Below, piece after piece: positions 17,957-27,834 of a DNA stretch of 64,000 nt. A program made the translations under genes and the position numbers. The notes below the pieces were generated by a model that made no database searches, was not told the origin of the DNA, and saw only the letters and a program-made list of their open reading frames with translations. This DNA comes from Hyphomicrobiaceae bacterium (GTDB lineage Bacteria > Pseudomonadota > Alphaproteobacteria > Rhizobiales > Hyphomicrobiaceae), in assembly GCA_021775735.1 (NCBI GenBank), contig JAJFHG010000029.1, positions 62,001 to 126,000 on the forward strand, read 5' to 3'. Each line of letters opens with the position of its first letter. Position 1 is the first letter of the stretch.

Positions 17957-19201
17957 TTAAGTATGTGACACCGATCTTATTGCGGGCGCGACGTGCTCCA
18001 TGCGCACACCGAGGCCAACCACACGCGCTGGCAGACGCTGAAGAAATGGAAATCGCTGCATGATCTTAATTGGTGTTGGTACGAAATCTGGATCGTCTGG
18101 AGACGCAGTTAGCGCTTCTTCGATGATCGTCTTATGGGCGCCCACTTGCATGCTTTGAAGTAAACGCGTTGGCCACAGACGCCGCTTTTGAATCGACGCC
18201 AACGTCGTGGTTGAGATCCGCTGGTTTTCACGCAAGACAGCGTGAAGATGATTGGCTGTCACAACAGCGTCCTGTATGGCCAGATTAACGCCGACGCCAC
18301 CGGCTGGCGACATGGCATGGGCCGCATCACCGATGGCGAGAAACCCTTTTTTGTACCATGTGTCTAGTCGGTTTACGGCGACGTTCAAAAGTTTCACATC
18401 ATCCCAAGTCGCCAGACACGCCACACGCTCGACATCAAAGTTCATTGCCCGTGCAACCCGTTGACGGAATGAAGCCAGGCCCTGTTGTTTGATCTCATCT
18501 AGTCCGCCCTTCGGGATGATGTAGGCCGATTGCCAGTAGTCAGCCCGATTAAGCCGTACCAAAAGTTCGCCGGGGCGCATGCTGACGCCCATCTCATCGC
18601 CATCGCTTGGTAAACGCGGCACACGAAACCAAAGCACGTCGATTGGAGCACCAAGCTCGCGCACCTTGAGACCCGACTTGTCACGCAACACTGACGACCG
18701 TCCATCTGCGGCAACAACCAATGGTGCTTTGACACTGATCGATGCGCCTTCAGATATTGCCGTCAGGCCCGTTACCCGATCCCCCTCCCTAATGAGATCG
18801 GTCGCCTCAGTGGACATCAACACCTGAAATCCAGAGTAGGCTTTGCCTTGCGCAGCTAAAAAGTTGAGAAAATCCCATTGCGGCATCATGGCGACGAATT
18901 TGCACTTAACCGGCAAATGCGAAAAACTCATCATCTGCACCTTTTGACCACCGAGAAACACATTGAATGTTTCAGCACGTTGATGGGGGAGTTGTAGAAA
19001 CTGCTCGAGCAGCCCCAGTTCATGCATCACTTCAAGCGTTGAGGGGTGAATAGTATCACCGCGAAAATCTCGCAGGAAGTCAGCATGCTTTTCAAGAATG
19101 ATGACATCCACACCCGCCCGACTTAACAGATAGCCAAGCATCAACCCGGCCGGGCCGCCACCTGCGATACAACACTGGCAGGTGTATGATTTTATTGTCA
19201 T
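17957..19201 (-). CDS. FAD-dependent monooxygenase (UbiH/PHBH-like)
   Basis: 414-residue flavoprotein hydroxylase of the p-hydroxybenzoate hydroxylase fold. The three FAD signatures are present: GGGPAGLMLGYLLSRAGVD near residues 14-32, the DG motif in VVAADGRSSVLR, and GDAAHAMSPAGGVGVNLAIQD. Substrate cannot be read from sequence. It is separate from the ubiquinone genes, so either an aromatic-compound or a quinone hydroxylase is possible. It lies between the PcfJ-like gene and hflX, on the same strand as both. Confidence 0.86.
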   Translation of the reverse strand: MTIKSYTCQCCIAGGGPAGLMLGYLLSRAGVDVIILEKHADFLRDFRGDTIHPSTLEVMHELGLLEQFLQLPHQRAETFNVFLGGQKVQMMSFSHLPVKCKFVAMMPQWDFLNFLAAQGKAYSGFQVLMSTEATDLIREGDRVTGLTAISEGASISVKAPLVVAADGRSSVLRDKSGLKVRELGAPIDVLWFRVPRLPSDGDEMGVSMRPGELLVRLNRADYWQSAYIIPKGGLDEIKQQGLASFRQRVARAMNFDVERVACLATWDDVKLLNVAVNRLDTWYKKGFLAIGDAAHAMSPAGGVGVNLAIQDAVVTANHLHAVLRENQRISTTTLASIQKRRLWPTRLLQSMQVGAHKTIIEEALTASPDDPDFVPTPIKIMQRFPFLQRLPARVVGLGVRMEHVAPAIRSVSHT

Positions 19202-19296
19202 CAGAGCTCTCCCACGCGGGCGGAAGCTGGCGGATCACCGCTGAACTGTCACAGCGAGCATAAGCGCGCAAAATAAATTGCGCACATTCAGATCAG

Positions 19297-20607
19297 TTAT
19301 CGTAACACAACCTCAGCACGCACACCCGCTTTGGAGGCAAGATTTGTGAACGTGCCTTGTTTTTCAGATGCGACGCGTATCTTGAAGGTCGTGCTGCCAT
19401 CGTCGTGGGTGTCATGGCTGAGGATATCGGCATTTGCGTGCAACCAATGGACAAGGCGACCTTCTGCGGCGGGAATACAGACCTGATAGATTTTATCATT
19501 TTGGCCTAAACGATCATCGATTGCGTCGAGCAACTGTTGCATGCCATCCCCCGTTTTGGACGATACGAGCACAGGGTTTTGTGTCTCAAATCTGGATGTT
19601 GATGATATAAATTTGCGTTTCTCTTCGTCGAGCAAATCAACCTTATTCCAAACTTCGAGCACAAGGGTTTTGTCGCTTTCAGTATCAACACCGAGATCAT
19701 CCAGGACTTTATCGACGTCAGCGGCCTGTGCCGCGGTTTCCGGGTGTGAGATATCGCGCACGTGCAAAATAAGATCGGCGGAGATCACCTCTTCCAGCGT
19801 TGCGCGAAAAGCTGCGACCAACATTGTCGGAAGGTCCGAGATAAATCCAACAGTATCTGACAAGATGACCCGGCGACCACTGGCGAGCTTCACTTCGCGC
19901 ATGGTTGGATCCAGCGTCGCAAACACCTGCTGCTTGGCGTAAACATCAGCACCCGTTAGGTGGTTGAACAAAGTCGACTTACCTGCGTTGGTGTAGCCAA
20001 CAATGGCAACAACCGGATAGGGAACCTTTTTACGTCCTGCCCGATGCAATTCACGCGTTTTAACAACTGCCTTTAAGTCACGACGCAAACCTGCAATGCG
20101 GTCGCTGATCATGCGCCGATCCAATTCGATCTGCGCTTCACCTGGACCACCAACCGTGCCGCCACCACCGCGTTGTCGCTCAAGGTGGGTCCAGGCACGC
20201 ACAAGGCGACCCTTCTGGTAGGTGAGATGGGCGAGCTCAACTTGTAGACGCCCTTCGCGAGTTTGTGCACGCCTGCCAAAAATCTCAAGTATGAGGCCGG
20301 TGCGATCAAGAACTTTGACGTTCCATGCCTTCTCCAGGTTGCTTTGTTGGATGGGTGTCACACCATGATCGATGATCACCAGCGTTAAATCCAGACGTTC
20401 GACCAACTTGCCAAGTTCCGTGACCTTGCCAGTGCCAAACAAGGTCCCAGGTCTCAGAGAAACCAGTGGCACCATAAACTTGTCAATGACATCAAGGTCG
20501 ATTGCTTCGGCAAGGCCAACAGCTTCAGCAAGCTTCTGTTCTGGCGCATGATGGAGCGTTGATGCAGATGTAGTAGAACTTGCCCGCTTCAAGTGGGGAA
20601 GTATCAC
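19297..20607 (-). CDS. hflX: GTPase HflX
   Basis: Ribosome-associated GTPase that splits stalled 70S ribosomes in other bacteria. The N-terminal HflX domain contains EAVGLAEAIDL and LFGTGKVTEL, followed by the Gly-rich RQRGGGGTVGGPGE linker. The G-domain has G1 GYTNAGKS (near residue 205), G3 DTVGFI and G4 NKVD. GTG 20607 is the only ordinary start codon, but the conserved first strand (RCLVILPH) begins upstream of it in the same frame, which stays open to a stop at 20710-20712. The true start may therefore be a rare codon such as ATT at 20700. Located 3' of hfq as in many proteobacteria. Confidence 0.93.
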   Translation of the reverse strand: MILPHLKRASSTTSASTLHHAPEQKLAEAVGLAEAIDLDVIDKFMVPLVSLRPGTLFGTGKVTELGKLVERLDLTLVIIDHGVTPIQQSNLEKAWNVKVLDRTGLILEIFGRRAQTREGRLQVELAHLTYQKGRLVRAWTHLERQRGGGGTVGGPGEAQIELDRRMISDRIAGLRRDLKAVVKTRELHRAGRKKVPYPVVAIVGYTNAGKSTLFNHLTGADVYAKQQVFATLDPTMREVKLASGRRVILSDTVGFISDLPTMLVAAFRATLEEVISADLILHVRDISHPETAAQAADVDKVLDDLGVDTESDKTLVLEVWNKVDLLDEEKRKFISSTSRFETQNPVLVSSKTGDGMQQLLDAIDDRLGQNDKIYQVCIPAAEGRLVHWLHANADILSHDTHDDGSTTFKIRVASEKQGTFTNLASKAGVRAEVVLR

Positions 20608-20715
20608 CAGACAGCGCGTCTTGTCCGATGGCCCACCGGTGTCGCGAATGCGCTCACCATCGCCAACACCACCAGCGACTGGTTTGTTAGATTGAGAAAT
20701 GGCTGAACGTTATCC

Positions 20716-20970
20716 CTATTCTGCGCCATTATCGGCTGGATCTTCGTCCAGCAGTTGTAAAGGCGCTCCCGGCATGATGGTCGAAATCGCATGCTTGTAC
20801 ACAAGCTGGGAATGACCATCACGGCGCAACAAGACACAGAAATTATCAAACCAGGTAACAATGCCCTGCAGTTTGACGCCATTAATGAGAAAAATTGTCA
20901 GCGGGATTTTTTGCTTCCGAACATGATTGAGAAACGTGTCCTGAAGGCTTTGTATTTTATCTGCGGCCAT
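20716..20970 (-). CDS. hfq: RNA chaperone Hfq
   Basis: 84-residue Sm-like hexameric RNA chaperone that supports sRNA-mRNA pairing. Sm1 ([19 protein letters not shown]) and Sm2 ([12 protein letters not shown]) are complete, with the Q8-type [15 protein letters not shown]-terminus. It has a short acidic C-terminal tail, as in other alphaproteobacteria. The stop is close to the likely hflX start, consistent with an hfq-hflX operon. Confidence 0.97.
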   Translation of the reverse strand: MAADKIQSLQDTFLNHVRKQKIPLTIFLINGVKLQGIVTWFDNFCVLLRRDGHSQLVYKHAISTIMPGAPLQLLDEDPADNGAE

Positions 20971-21131
20971 TGTTCTTATTCCGCGGTTATGTTTTTGCCG
21001 GACTGATTTAAGTGTCAGTCATAACATTATTTAGCCACTTTTCCGAAGCGCAAACTGAGACTTTTGTATAAATTCTGTATTTTTTTTGCATTTATGTGCA
21101 CTCAGACCGGCCTCATCACATGGCAAATGTC

Positions 21132-21989
21132 TCAGCTGAGCTCTGCAAAGTCGTGGAACTTTTGCCGAAGACGCAAACTGACAGCACCTGGCGTTCCATC
21201 TCCAAGTGCCTGTTGATTGATGCGCACCACAGGCAAAATTGTGCCTGATGCGGCTGTAATGAACGCCTCTTTTGCCGCTTCAGCTTCTGCTACATTAAAC
21301 GCGCGCTGATCAACCTTGACCCCGAGTGTGGCCAACTGGTCCAAAAGCGTTGCACGTGTGACGCCTGGCAAAATCTCCCGACTGAGAGGTCGCGTAACAA
21401 CACAGTTATCCTGCGTCACGATCCAGGCTGTCGAAGAGGCCCCTTCTGTGATGTTGCCATCACCATCAACAAACCAAACTTCGCGGGCCCCAACGTGCAG
21501 TGCACTTTGTTTGGCTAGAACGGCAGGCAACAGCATCACCGTTTTGATATCACAGCGCTGCCAACGTGGGTCTGGCTGTGTAATGACGTTGATGCCGTCG
21601 CCAGCAAGCTTGGACATCGCACCTGGAACCCCAGAACGCGCAAGGCAGACAAATGTTGCCTCTCCTTGAGGTTGCGGGAACGGAAAATCACGGCGTGCTT
21701 GGCCCCTGCTCACTTGCATATAGAGTGTACCTCTGTGCACCAGGTTACGCTTGACGGTTTGGCGCATCACGTGGCGCACAGCGCCATCTGATCGCATAAA
21801 TTCAATCTGCAGTTCATTGAGTGATCGTCTTAGACGCGCTAAGTGCCGACTGACGTCGACAAGTTGACCATCGTTGATTTCGCAAACTTCATACACAGAG
21901 TCCGCAAATTGAAAACCCCGGTCTTCAACATGCACGTGTGCTTGAACGTAGGGGAGATAACGGCCGTTGACGTAGACTTGACGTGTCAT
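21132..21989 (-). CDS. dat: D-amino-acid aminotransferase (class IV PLP enzyme)
   Basis: Fold-type IV PLP aminotransferase. The lysine that binds PLP is in CDIKTVMLLPAVLAKQ, and the phosphate/PLP-binding EGASSTAWIV and the AFITAASGTILPV strands follow. 285 residues with the VNGRYLPYVQAHVHVEDRGFQFADSVYE N-terminal region typical of D-alanine aminotransferases. It supplies D-amino acids or acts on branched-chain substrates; class IV members are hard to separate. Lying between hfq and trkA is a conserved arrangement in this order. Confidence 0.88.
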   Translation of the reverse strand: MTRQVYVNGRYLPYVQAHVHVEDRGFQFADSVYEVCEINDGQLVDVSRHLARLRRSLNELQIEFMRSDGAVRHVMRQTVKRNLVHRGTLYMQVSRGQARRDFPFPQPQGEATFVCLARSGVPGAMSKLAGDGINVITQPDPRWQRCDIKTVMLLPAVLAKQSALHVGAREVWFVDGDGNITEGASSTAWIVTQDNCVVTRPLSREILPGVTRATLLDQLATLGVKVDQRAFNVAEAEAAKEAFITAASGTILPVVRINQQALGDGTPGAVSLRLRQKFHDFAELS

Positions 21990-22097
21990 GCGGTGTCCTT
22001 GGTTTTGCCGGGCCCTACTCTCAGATCACGTCCTGGGATTTGCATTATGTGCAGTTAGGTGTGCAATTCAGCCCAAAACGTCTCAACGACAAGCGTG

Positions 22098-23474
22098 CTA
22101 AAAATAGTCGGGACTAACGCGGAACATTTGTTCCACATCACGTACGCGATCAGCACGTGAAAACAGCACCAAACGATCTTTGACATGAAGCTCTGTATTG
22201 CCTCTCGGGATCACCGTCTCACCATTACGCAGAATGCAACCAAAGCGCACGCCATCACCAATATCAATTTCTCGGATGCGCTTGCCGACAATGGGTGCGG
22301 TATCGAGAATTTCGGCTTCCAGAACCTCCCCGGCCCCGTTCTGCACAGAGTACACACCCCGAATTCGGCCGCGGCGTACGTGTTGTAGAACCCGCGAAAC
22401 GGTAATTGCTCTGGGGTTGATGAAGGCATCAACGTTCAGCGAGCGTACCATGCTGAGATAGTTCGGAGAGTTGATCAGACAAAAACTGGAGGTGCAGCCC
22501 AACTGCTTTGCCAAAGCAGACGTCAATAGATTGATTTGATCGTCGTTGGTCACGGCCACAAGCGTGTCAGCTGTTGTGATGTCGGCTTCGCGCAAGAGGT
22601 CTTCATTGAGTGCTGATCCATTCAGAACAACGGATGACTGAAGCTGTTCTGCAATTTCCATGGCACGGGCATGATCGAGCTCGATTATTTTGAGACGTTG
22701 GTTGGGATCTGCAGCCTCAAATGACTTGGCAAGATAAAAGCCAATGTTACCGCCACCTGCGATCACGATACGACGTGCTTGCGTTTCTTCATGTCCAAAA
22801 ACATGCAGAATACGTGCGGTTTGATCTGTGGGCGTCACAACATAGACGCCATCGCCTTCATGAATCTGATCTGTTGCGTGGGGCACCAATATCCTGTCGC
22901 CACGTACAATTGCGACTATCGTTGCCGGTAAATCGGGAAATAGTTCAGAAAGTTGCGACAACGGCGTGTCGACCAGAGGGCAATCGGCATCACAAGAAAT
23001 ACCAAGTAACGTAATGCGGCCTTCACCGAAGCTTGCTGTTTCAAAAGCACCGGGCGTTTCCAGACGGCGCATCACCATGTTGCCGACTTCAATTTCAGGC
23101 GAAATGATAAAGTCGATCGGCATACTGTCGCGTGCAAACAACTTCGACCACGGCTCTGACAAATAACTTTGTGCTCTGACGCGGGCTATTTTTGTTGGAA
23201 TGTCAAACAACGTGTGCGCGACCTGACAGGCCACCATGTTGACCTCATCGTGCAACGTCACGGCGATGATCATATCAGCTTCGTGAGCGCCAGCCCTTTC
23301 CAGCACATCAGGATGAGCTGCGTTGCCGCGCAATGCCCGCACCTCAAGCACGTCGTTGGCACGTTCAACAAGCTCAACGTTGGCATCAATGATTGAAATG
23401 TCGTTGCCTTCATTGGCGAGACGTTCGGCAATGCCAGAGCCCACTTGTCCTGCACCGCAAATGATGACCTTCAT
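22098..23474 (-). CDS. trkA: Trk system potassium uptake protein TrkA
   Basis: Peripheral NAD(H)-binding regulator of Trk/Ktr potassium channels at the inner membrane. Two tandem RCK units are visible: MKVIICGAGQVGSGIAERL starts the first Rossmann half, and RRIVIAGGGNIGFYLAKS (about residue 230) the second. Each is followed by a TrkA_C region. 458 residues, normal. It lies immediately downstream of ntrX, the usual alphaproteobacterial order. Confidence 0.96.
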   Translation of the reverse strand: MKVIICGAGQVGSGIAERLANEGNDISIIDANVELVERANDVLEVRALRGNAAHPDVLERAGAHEADMIIAVTLHDEVNMVACQVAHTLFDIPTKIARVRAQSYLSEPWSKLFARDSMPIDFIISPEIEVGNMVMRRLETPGAFETASFGEGRITLLGISCDADCPLVDTPLSQLSELFPDLPATIVAIVRGDRILVPHATDQIHEGDGVYVVTPTDQTARILHVFGHEETQARRIVIAGGGNIGFYLAKSFEAADPNQRLKIIELDHARAMEIAEQLQSSVVLNGSALNEDLLREADITTADTLVAVTNDDQINLLTSALAKQLGCTSSFCLINSPNYLSMVRSLNVDAFINPRAITVSRVLQHVRRGRIRGVYSVQNGAGEVLEAEILDTAPIVGKRIREIDIGDGVRFGCILRNGETVIPRGNTELHVKDRLVLFSRADRVRDVEQMFRVSPDYF

Positions 23475-23624
23475 GCGTAAGGGGTCCTTAAGGTCAGATG
23501 ATCCGCTGAGTATTCATCTTTCATGCAACACAGCTTACGCTTTACACCACGTTAGCGTGAAGCGCAGCGACTATAAGTTGTTGCTGCGACACCGGAGATT
23601 AAGCCGTGGGGCGTTCAAATCTGG

Positions 23625-25025
23625 TTAAGTTTGCTGGCGTTGTTCTGCCGCCCGTTGGTCTGAAGTGACGCCCAGCGCCCTTAATTTGCGATGAAGTGCA
23701 GAACGCTCCATACCAACAAATTCAGCCGTACGTGAGATATTGCCACCAAAACGGTTGATCTGCGCCAGCAAATACTCGCGTTCAAAAATCTCACGCGCCT
23801 CGCGCAATGGCAATGACATCAAATGTTCTGCCCCACCGTTGATCGGGAGCGGGACATTTGATCCGATTTCATTAGGAAGCATTTCAGCCGTAATGACCGA
23901 GTTCCCCTCCCCTCCTGACAGGATCATCAAACGCTCAATATTATTGCGCAATTCACGCACGTTGCCAGGCCAATCATGGGCCTGCAAAACAGCAATCGCG
24001 TCCTCCCCAATACGACGTGGGGATAATCCTGATGTCTCGGTGACGTTGCCAACGAAGAATTCGACCAGTTCTGGAATGTCTTCGCGCCGCTCCGCCAAAC
24101 TGGGAACGCGCAATGGCACAACGTTCAAGCGATGGTAAAGGTCTTCACGAAAACGGCCGTCGGCCATCGCACGTTCAAGATCATGGCTTGTCGACGACAC
24201 AATGCGTACATCGACAGAAACCTTTTGTGTGCCACCGATACGTTGGAATTTCTGCTCGACGAGGACGCGCAGAATTTTGCCCTGCGTTTCAAGAGGCATG
24301 TCACCGATTTCATCGATGTAGAGCGTGCCGCCGTGAGATTCCTCAAGAGCACCGACTTTGCGCGGCCCCCCTTCTTGATCCTCGGTGCCAAACATCTCCT
24401 CTTCAACCCGGTCAGGCACCATTGCTGCTGCATTGAGCACCACAAACGTACCGTCACTGCGGTGAGACTGGGCATGTAGCATGCGCGCTGCCAGTTCTTT
24501 ACCAGCGCCTGACGGGCCACGAATGAGGACGCGACTGTTGGTGGGTGCAACGCGTTCGATCGCCGTTTTGAGATGATTGATCGCAGCCGATTTACCGATA
24601 ATGTCGCCCGACACCATTGCCTTACCGCGTAGCTGCTCGACCTCACGCTTGAGCTGAGAGGTCTCAAGCGCGCGCATGGTCACAAGGATCAAGCGGTCAC
24701 TCTTAAAAGGCTTTTCAATATAATCATAAGCACCGCGCCGAATGGCTGTAACCGCAGTTTCAATGTTGCCGTGTCCGGAAATGATCACGACAGGAAGCTC
24801 TGGGTAGGTGCGTTTGATGACGCTGAGAACCTCGAGACCATCAAGGCGGCTGCCTTGCAGCCAAATATCAAGGATGACCAACTGCGGTCGGCGCTCTTCA
24901 ATGGCGCGCAGCGCTTCATCACTATCTCTGGCAAGGCGCGTTTGGTGGCCTTCATCCTCCAGAATGCCTGCAACCAATTCACGAATGTCAGCTTCATCAT
25001 CAACGATCAGGATGTCAGCAGCCAT
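23625..25025 (-). CDS. ntrX: Nitrogen regulation response regulator NtrX
   Basis: Receiver domain (VDDEADIREL, phospho-acceptor Asp in LVILDIWLQGS, Lys in YIEKPF), AAA+ domain (RGPSGAGKELAARMLH Walker A, GGTLYIDEIGDMP Walker B) and a C-terminal Fis-type helix-turn-helix (ISRTAEFVGMERSALHRKLRALGV). The sigma-54-contacting GAFTGA loop is absent; the position reads TEDQEGGPRKVGALEE. It therefore probably does not activate sigma-54 polymerase, as reported for NtrX of related species. It lies three bases after ntrY and should be phosphorylated by it. Confidence 0.95.
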   Translation of the reverse strand: MAADILIVDDEADIRELVAGILEDEGHQTRLARDSDEALRAIEERRPQLVILDIWLQGSRLDGLEVLSVIKRTYPELPVVIISGHGNIETAVTAIRRGAYDYIEKPFKSDRLILVTMRALETSQLKREVEQLRGKAMVSGDIIGKSAAINHLKTAIERVAPTNSRVLIRGPSGAGKELAARMLHAQSHRSDGTFVVLNAAAMVPDRVEEEMFGTEDQEGGPRKVGALEESHGGTLYIDEIGDMPLETQGKILRVLVEQKFQRIGGTQKVSVDVRIVSSTSHDLERAMADGRFREDLYHRLNVVPLRVPSLAERREDIPELVEFFVGNVTETSGLSPRRIGEDAIAVLQAHDWPGNVRELRNNIERLMILSGGEGNSVITAEMLPNEIGSNVPLPINGGAEHLMSLPLREAREIFEREYLLAQINRFGGNISRTAEFVGMERSALHRKLRALGVTSDQRAAEQRQQT

Positions 25026-25028
25026 CGA

Positions 25029-27443
25029 TTACTCCTTAGCTTCTTGGGTATATGAGCGCTCTTGCGGCGCGGTTTTTGGACCCCGGCGTGGGGCATTAGA
25101 AACGAATTCATTTGACGTTGCAGTGCGTGATTGGCTTGCCGCGTCCTGCGTACCATCTTGGCCTGGCGGTCCGGGCGGGCGATCTGACTCGCGTAGCGGT
25201 AACGTCAGGCACACACGCGCCCCACTCAACTCAGATCCTTCGCCATTTTTTGCAGCTGTCGTGTGGACGTCTTCAAGTGTCAATTTCCCACCGTGCTGCT
25301 CTACAATTTTTTGCACAATGGCCAATCCGAGCCCTGTGCCTTTGCTGCCTTTGGTGGTCACGTAAGGCTCCAGCAAACGGTTGCGATTTGACTTTGGCAA
25401 ACCAATACCGTTGTCGGTAACTTCGATGATCAGGCGATCGATTTCTTGGCGCAGAGCTGCAATCACTTTTGGTTCAAAACCGCTCTCTTTTTCTTTCTTC
25501 TCGGCGGCACTTTCGACTGCTTCGGTTGCGTTTTTGACGAGATTTGTCACAGCTTGTGTCATGAGTCGACGGTCAAATGACCCACCAACTTTTCCATCTG
25601 GTAAATCTAGACGAAACGTAACGTTCGGGTGCCCTTCCCTAAACAAGATCACCGGCTCTTGAACGACATCGCGAAAGTCACCGGTCTCCATAACCGGCTT
25701 TGGAATACGAGCAAACGACGCAAATTCGTCCACCATGCTTTTAATGTCGCCAGCTTGGCGTTCAATGGTTGAAGTGAGTTTTTCGAAAGTAGCGCGTTGA
25801 TCCTCGTCCAAGACATTGGCGTACTTTCTTCTTAGCCGCTCAACGGACAAAATAATTGGTGTCAGTGGGTTTTTGATTTCGTGCGCGATACGCCGTGCAA
25901 CGTCTGCCCAGGCTGATGTTCTTTGCGCGGAGACGAGTTCAGTAATGTCATCCAAGGTAACAACCGAGCCGAACTCACCGTCACCAGCTTCCTCCTGCGT
26001 GACACGGACTGCAAATGTGCGCTCTTCATCACCAAGAGAAATTGAAATTTCGTCGCGTGTTGAGGCTTTGAAGCCCTGACGCTGTTGCTTTTTCAAAACG
26101 GGTGCAAATACGGGAAGCGCGTCGACGAGTTTTTTGCCCGCGACCTTGGCTTCATTAATATCCAGCAAAGACTGGGCTGACCGGGATACGAGCGTGATGC
26201 GGTCTTGGCTGTCGAGGCCGATGACACCAGCCGATACACCAGACAGCACGGCCTCGATAAAGCGCCGCCTATCGGTCAACTGGTCATTGGCGGTGACTAA
26301 GGCATCATGCTGGGTTTTTAACTCGCGGGTCATCCGGTTAAATGTTTGCGATAGACGGCGCAAATCGCCTTCACCGCGCCGTTCGGGCAGCTCAACGGAA
26401 AGGTTGCCGCCGGACACTTCTTCAGCCGCACCAATGAGACGCCGGATCGGGGCCACGAAGCGTCCAGCAAACCACAGCCCAGCCCAGATCGCGGCCAACA
26501 GCGCGGTCATGGAAATCATGGTGTACATCAACCCGTGGGCAAGTTTCAGCCCGCCGCGCGCTTTGCGCAACTGATTATACGCCGACACACTTTTCTGGGT
26601 TGCTGACAGCTGTCGAATAACGGTTGGGCTGACATTGCGTAACACATACAGAAAACGGTTGGCCTGACTTTTGAGTCTGCCGATGGCTGCAATTGAGTGC
26701 CCAGTCTTTGGCGTCAAGACCGGCACCTTACCGTCGCGGGCGACCTCCATGACGTCATTTTCAGGTTGTGAAAACGGCAACTCGGAATTCTCAACCGGGT
26801 TCGAGACCTGTTGGCCCCTGCTATCAATAATATAGACAGCCGGCAGATCGCGAAGTGCAGCTTGCGCAATCACCAATTGAGAAAACTCAGGTCGGTTTTC
26901 TGTCGACAGCTCGGCAGAGGCATCGAGATCACGCACCATGTTGGCAACATCTGTGCGGATCACTTTGCCATGTTCGATCAAATAGGCTTTTGCGACCTTA
27001 TGAGAGTTTTCGATAACAACGCGAGTGCGCTTGGAAAACCAACCGTCGATAGAGCGCGAAAATGTCGTCGTTGCAGCAACAGCTAATAGAATTGCAGGCA
27101 GAGCTGCAATAATGGAGAACAGAGCAACAATGCGGGCATGGAGACGGGCACCGGGAACGCGATCTCGCCAAGCTTGCCAGATTTGACGCGCCTGCCATGC
27201 GATGACTGCAATCATGGCAACGATCAACACGACGTTAACAAAGAGCACACTCACAACAACAGAGTTGCTCGGCGCAATCGGCGTCAGACCGGTCAAGATT
27301 AAGTAGGTTGCAAGTGCCGATACCAACGAGAGGACAACAACGGTGAAGCCAACCCAAAAGGCACGCTCGCTCGGCGCCACGGGACTTCGTGATTGCGCTG
27401 ACATTGGAGCTTTCGCTCGTGATTCAACATGATCGCTGCTCAT
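25029..27443 (-). CDS. ntrY: Sensor histidine kinase NtrY
   Basis: Membrane kinase paired with NtrX; in alphaproteobacteria it acts in nitrogen, redox and envelope responses. Order: three N-terminal membrane segments within the first 125 residues, a periplasmic/extracytoplasmic region, a further membrane segment, HAMP, a PAS domain (LSGVSAGVIGLDSQDRITLV), the H-box [14 protein letters not shown], and a HATPase domain (N-box LVKNATEAVE, G1 DNGIGLP, G2 GTGLGLAIV). ATG 27443 is used; GTG 27476 is in frame. Confidence 0.94.
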   Translation of the reverse strand: MSSDHVESRAKAPMSAQSRSPVAPSERAFWVGFTVVVLSLVSALATYLILTGLTPIAPSNSVVVSVLFVNVVLIVAMIAVIAWQARQIWQAWRDRVPGARLHARIVALFSIIAALPAILLAVAATTTFSRSIDGWFSKRTRVVIENSHKVAKAYLIEHGKVIRTDVANMVRDLDASAELSTENRPEFSQLVIAQAALRDLPAVYIIDSRGQQVSNPVENSELPFSQPENDVMEVARDGKVPVLTPKTGHSIAAIGRLKSQANRFLYVLRNVSPTVIRQLSATQKSVSAYNQLRKARGGLKLAHGLMYTMISMTALLAAIWAGLWFAGRFVAPIRRLIGAAEEVSGGNLSVELPERRGEGDLRRLSQTFNRMTRELKTQHDALVTANDQLTDRRRFIEAVLSGVSAGVIGLDSQDRITLVSRSAQSLLDINEAKVAGKKLVDALPVFAPVLKKQQRQGFKASTRDEISISLGDEERTFAVRVTQEEAGDGEFGSVVTLDDITELVSAQRTSAWADVARRIAHEIKNPLTPIILSVERLRRKYANVLDEDQRATFEKLTSTIERQAGDIKSMVDEFASFARIPKPVMETGDFRDVVQEPVILFREGHPNVTFRLDLPDGKVGGSFDRRLMTQAVTNLVKNATEAVESAAEKKEKESGFEPKVIAALRQEIDRLIIEVTDNGIGLPKSNRNRLLEPYVTTKGSKGTGLGLAIVQKIVEQHGGKLTLEDVHTTAAKNGEGSELSGARVCLTLPLRESDRPPGPPGQDGTQDAASQSRTATSNEFVSNAPRRGPKTAPQERSYTQEAKE

Positions 27444-27476
27444 GCCTTGAACATTCACTTTCTTACGCAAGAACAC

Positions 27477-27834
27477 CCGCCGACTTATGGTGTCGCCTCA
27501 GGCCCAGCGCCTTTGGTGTGGCCGAAGACGTCAACGCTGTTGCCGCAACAGCGCGAACCGGCTCACCAACACGCCTTTTGTGGCGAGCTAGCCACGATGC
27601 TCGAACCGAGGTGCATCACCGATACGCTAGCAACCCGCAAACTGTGACATTATCGCGACAATTTCAATCTCTTTCCGGAATAAGTTCACCACTATGAGTT
27701 GGTGATGCATGGCTTGAGTGGTCTCTATGGAGCCGCAAGGACTGAAGCTAGCCTACGGAATGGCATCTCAGCGCCGGTATGGGCTTTATCGTGTCGGCTC
27801 CAGCTGACCCCGATTTTGATGGGTCGCGCATTCA
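27477..27834. other. Gap between ntrY start and ntrC end
   Basis: Roughly 390 bases (from 27444) upstream of ntrY and downstream of ntrC, both on the minus strand. I see no gene, no clear -24/-12 sigma-54 promoter and no terminator with a T-run. TGCATCACC near 27612 and GGTGATGCA near 27702 are exact reverse complements about 80 bases apart, a loose resemblance to NtrC half-sites that I do not trust. Confidence 0.3.

Noticed and set aside
27606-27712. TGCATCACC / GGTGATGCA as possible NtrC binding sites upstream of ntrY
   Set aside because: Spacing of about 80 bases does not fit a TGCACC-N5-GGTGCA site and no sigma-54 promoter is visible.
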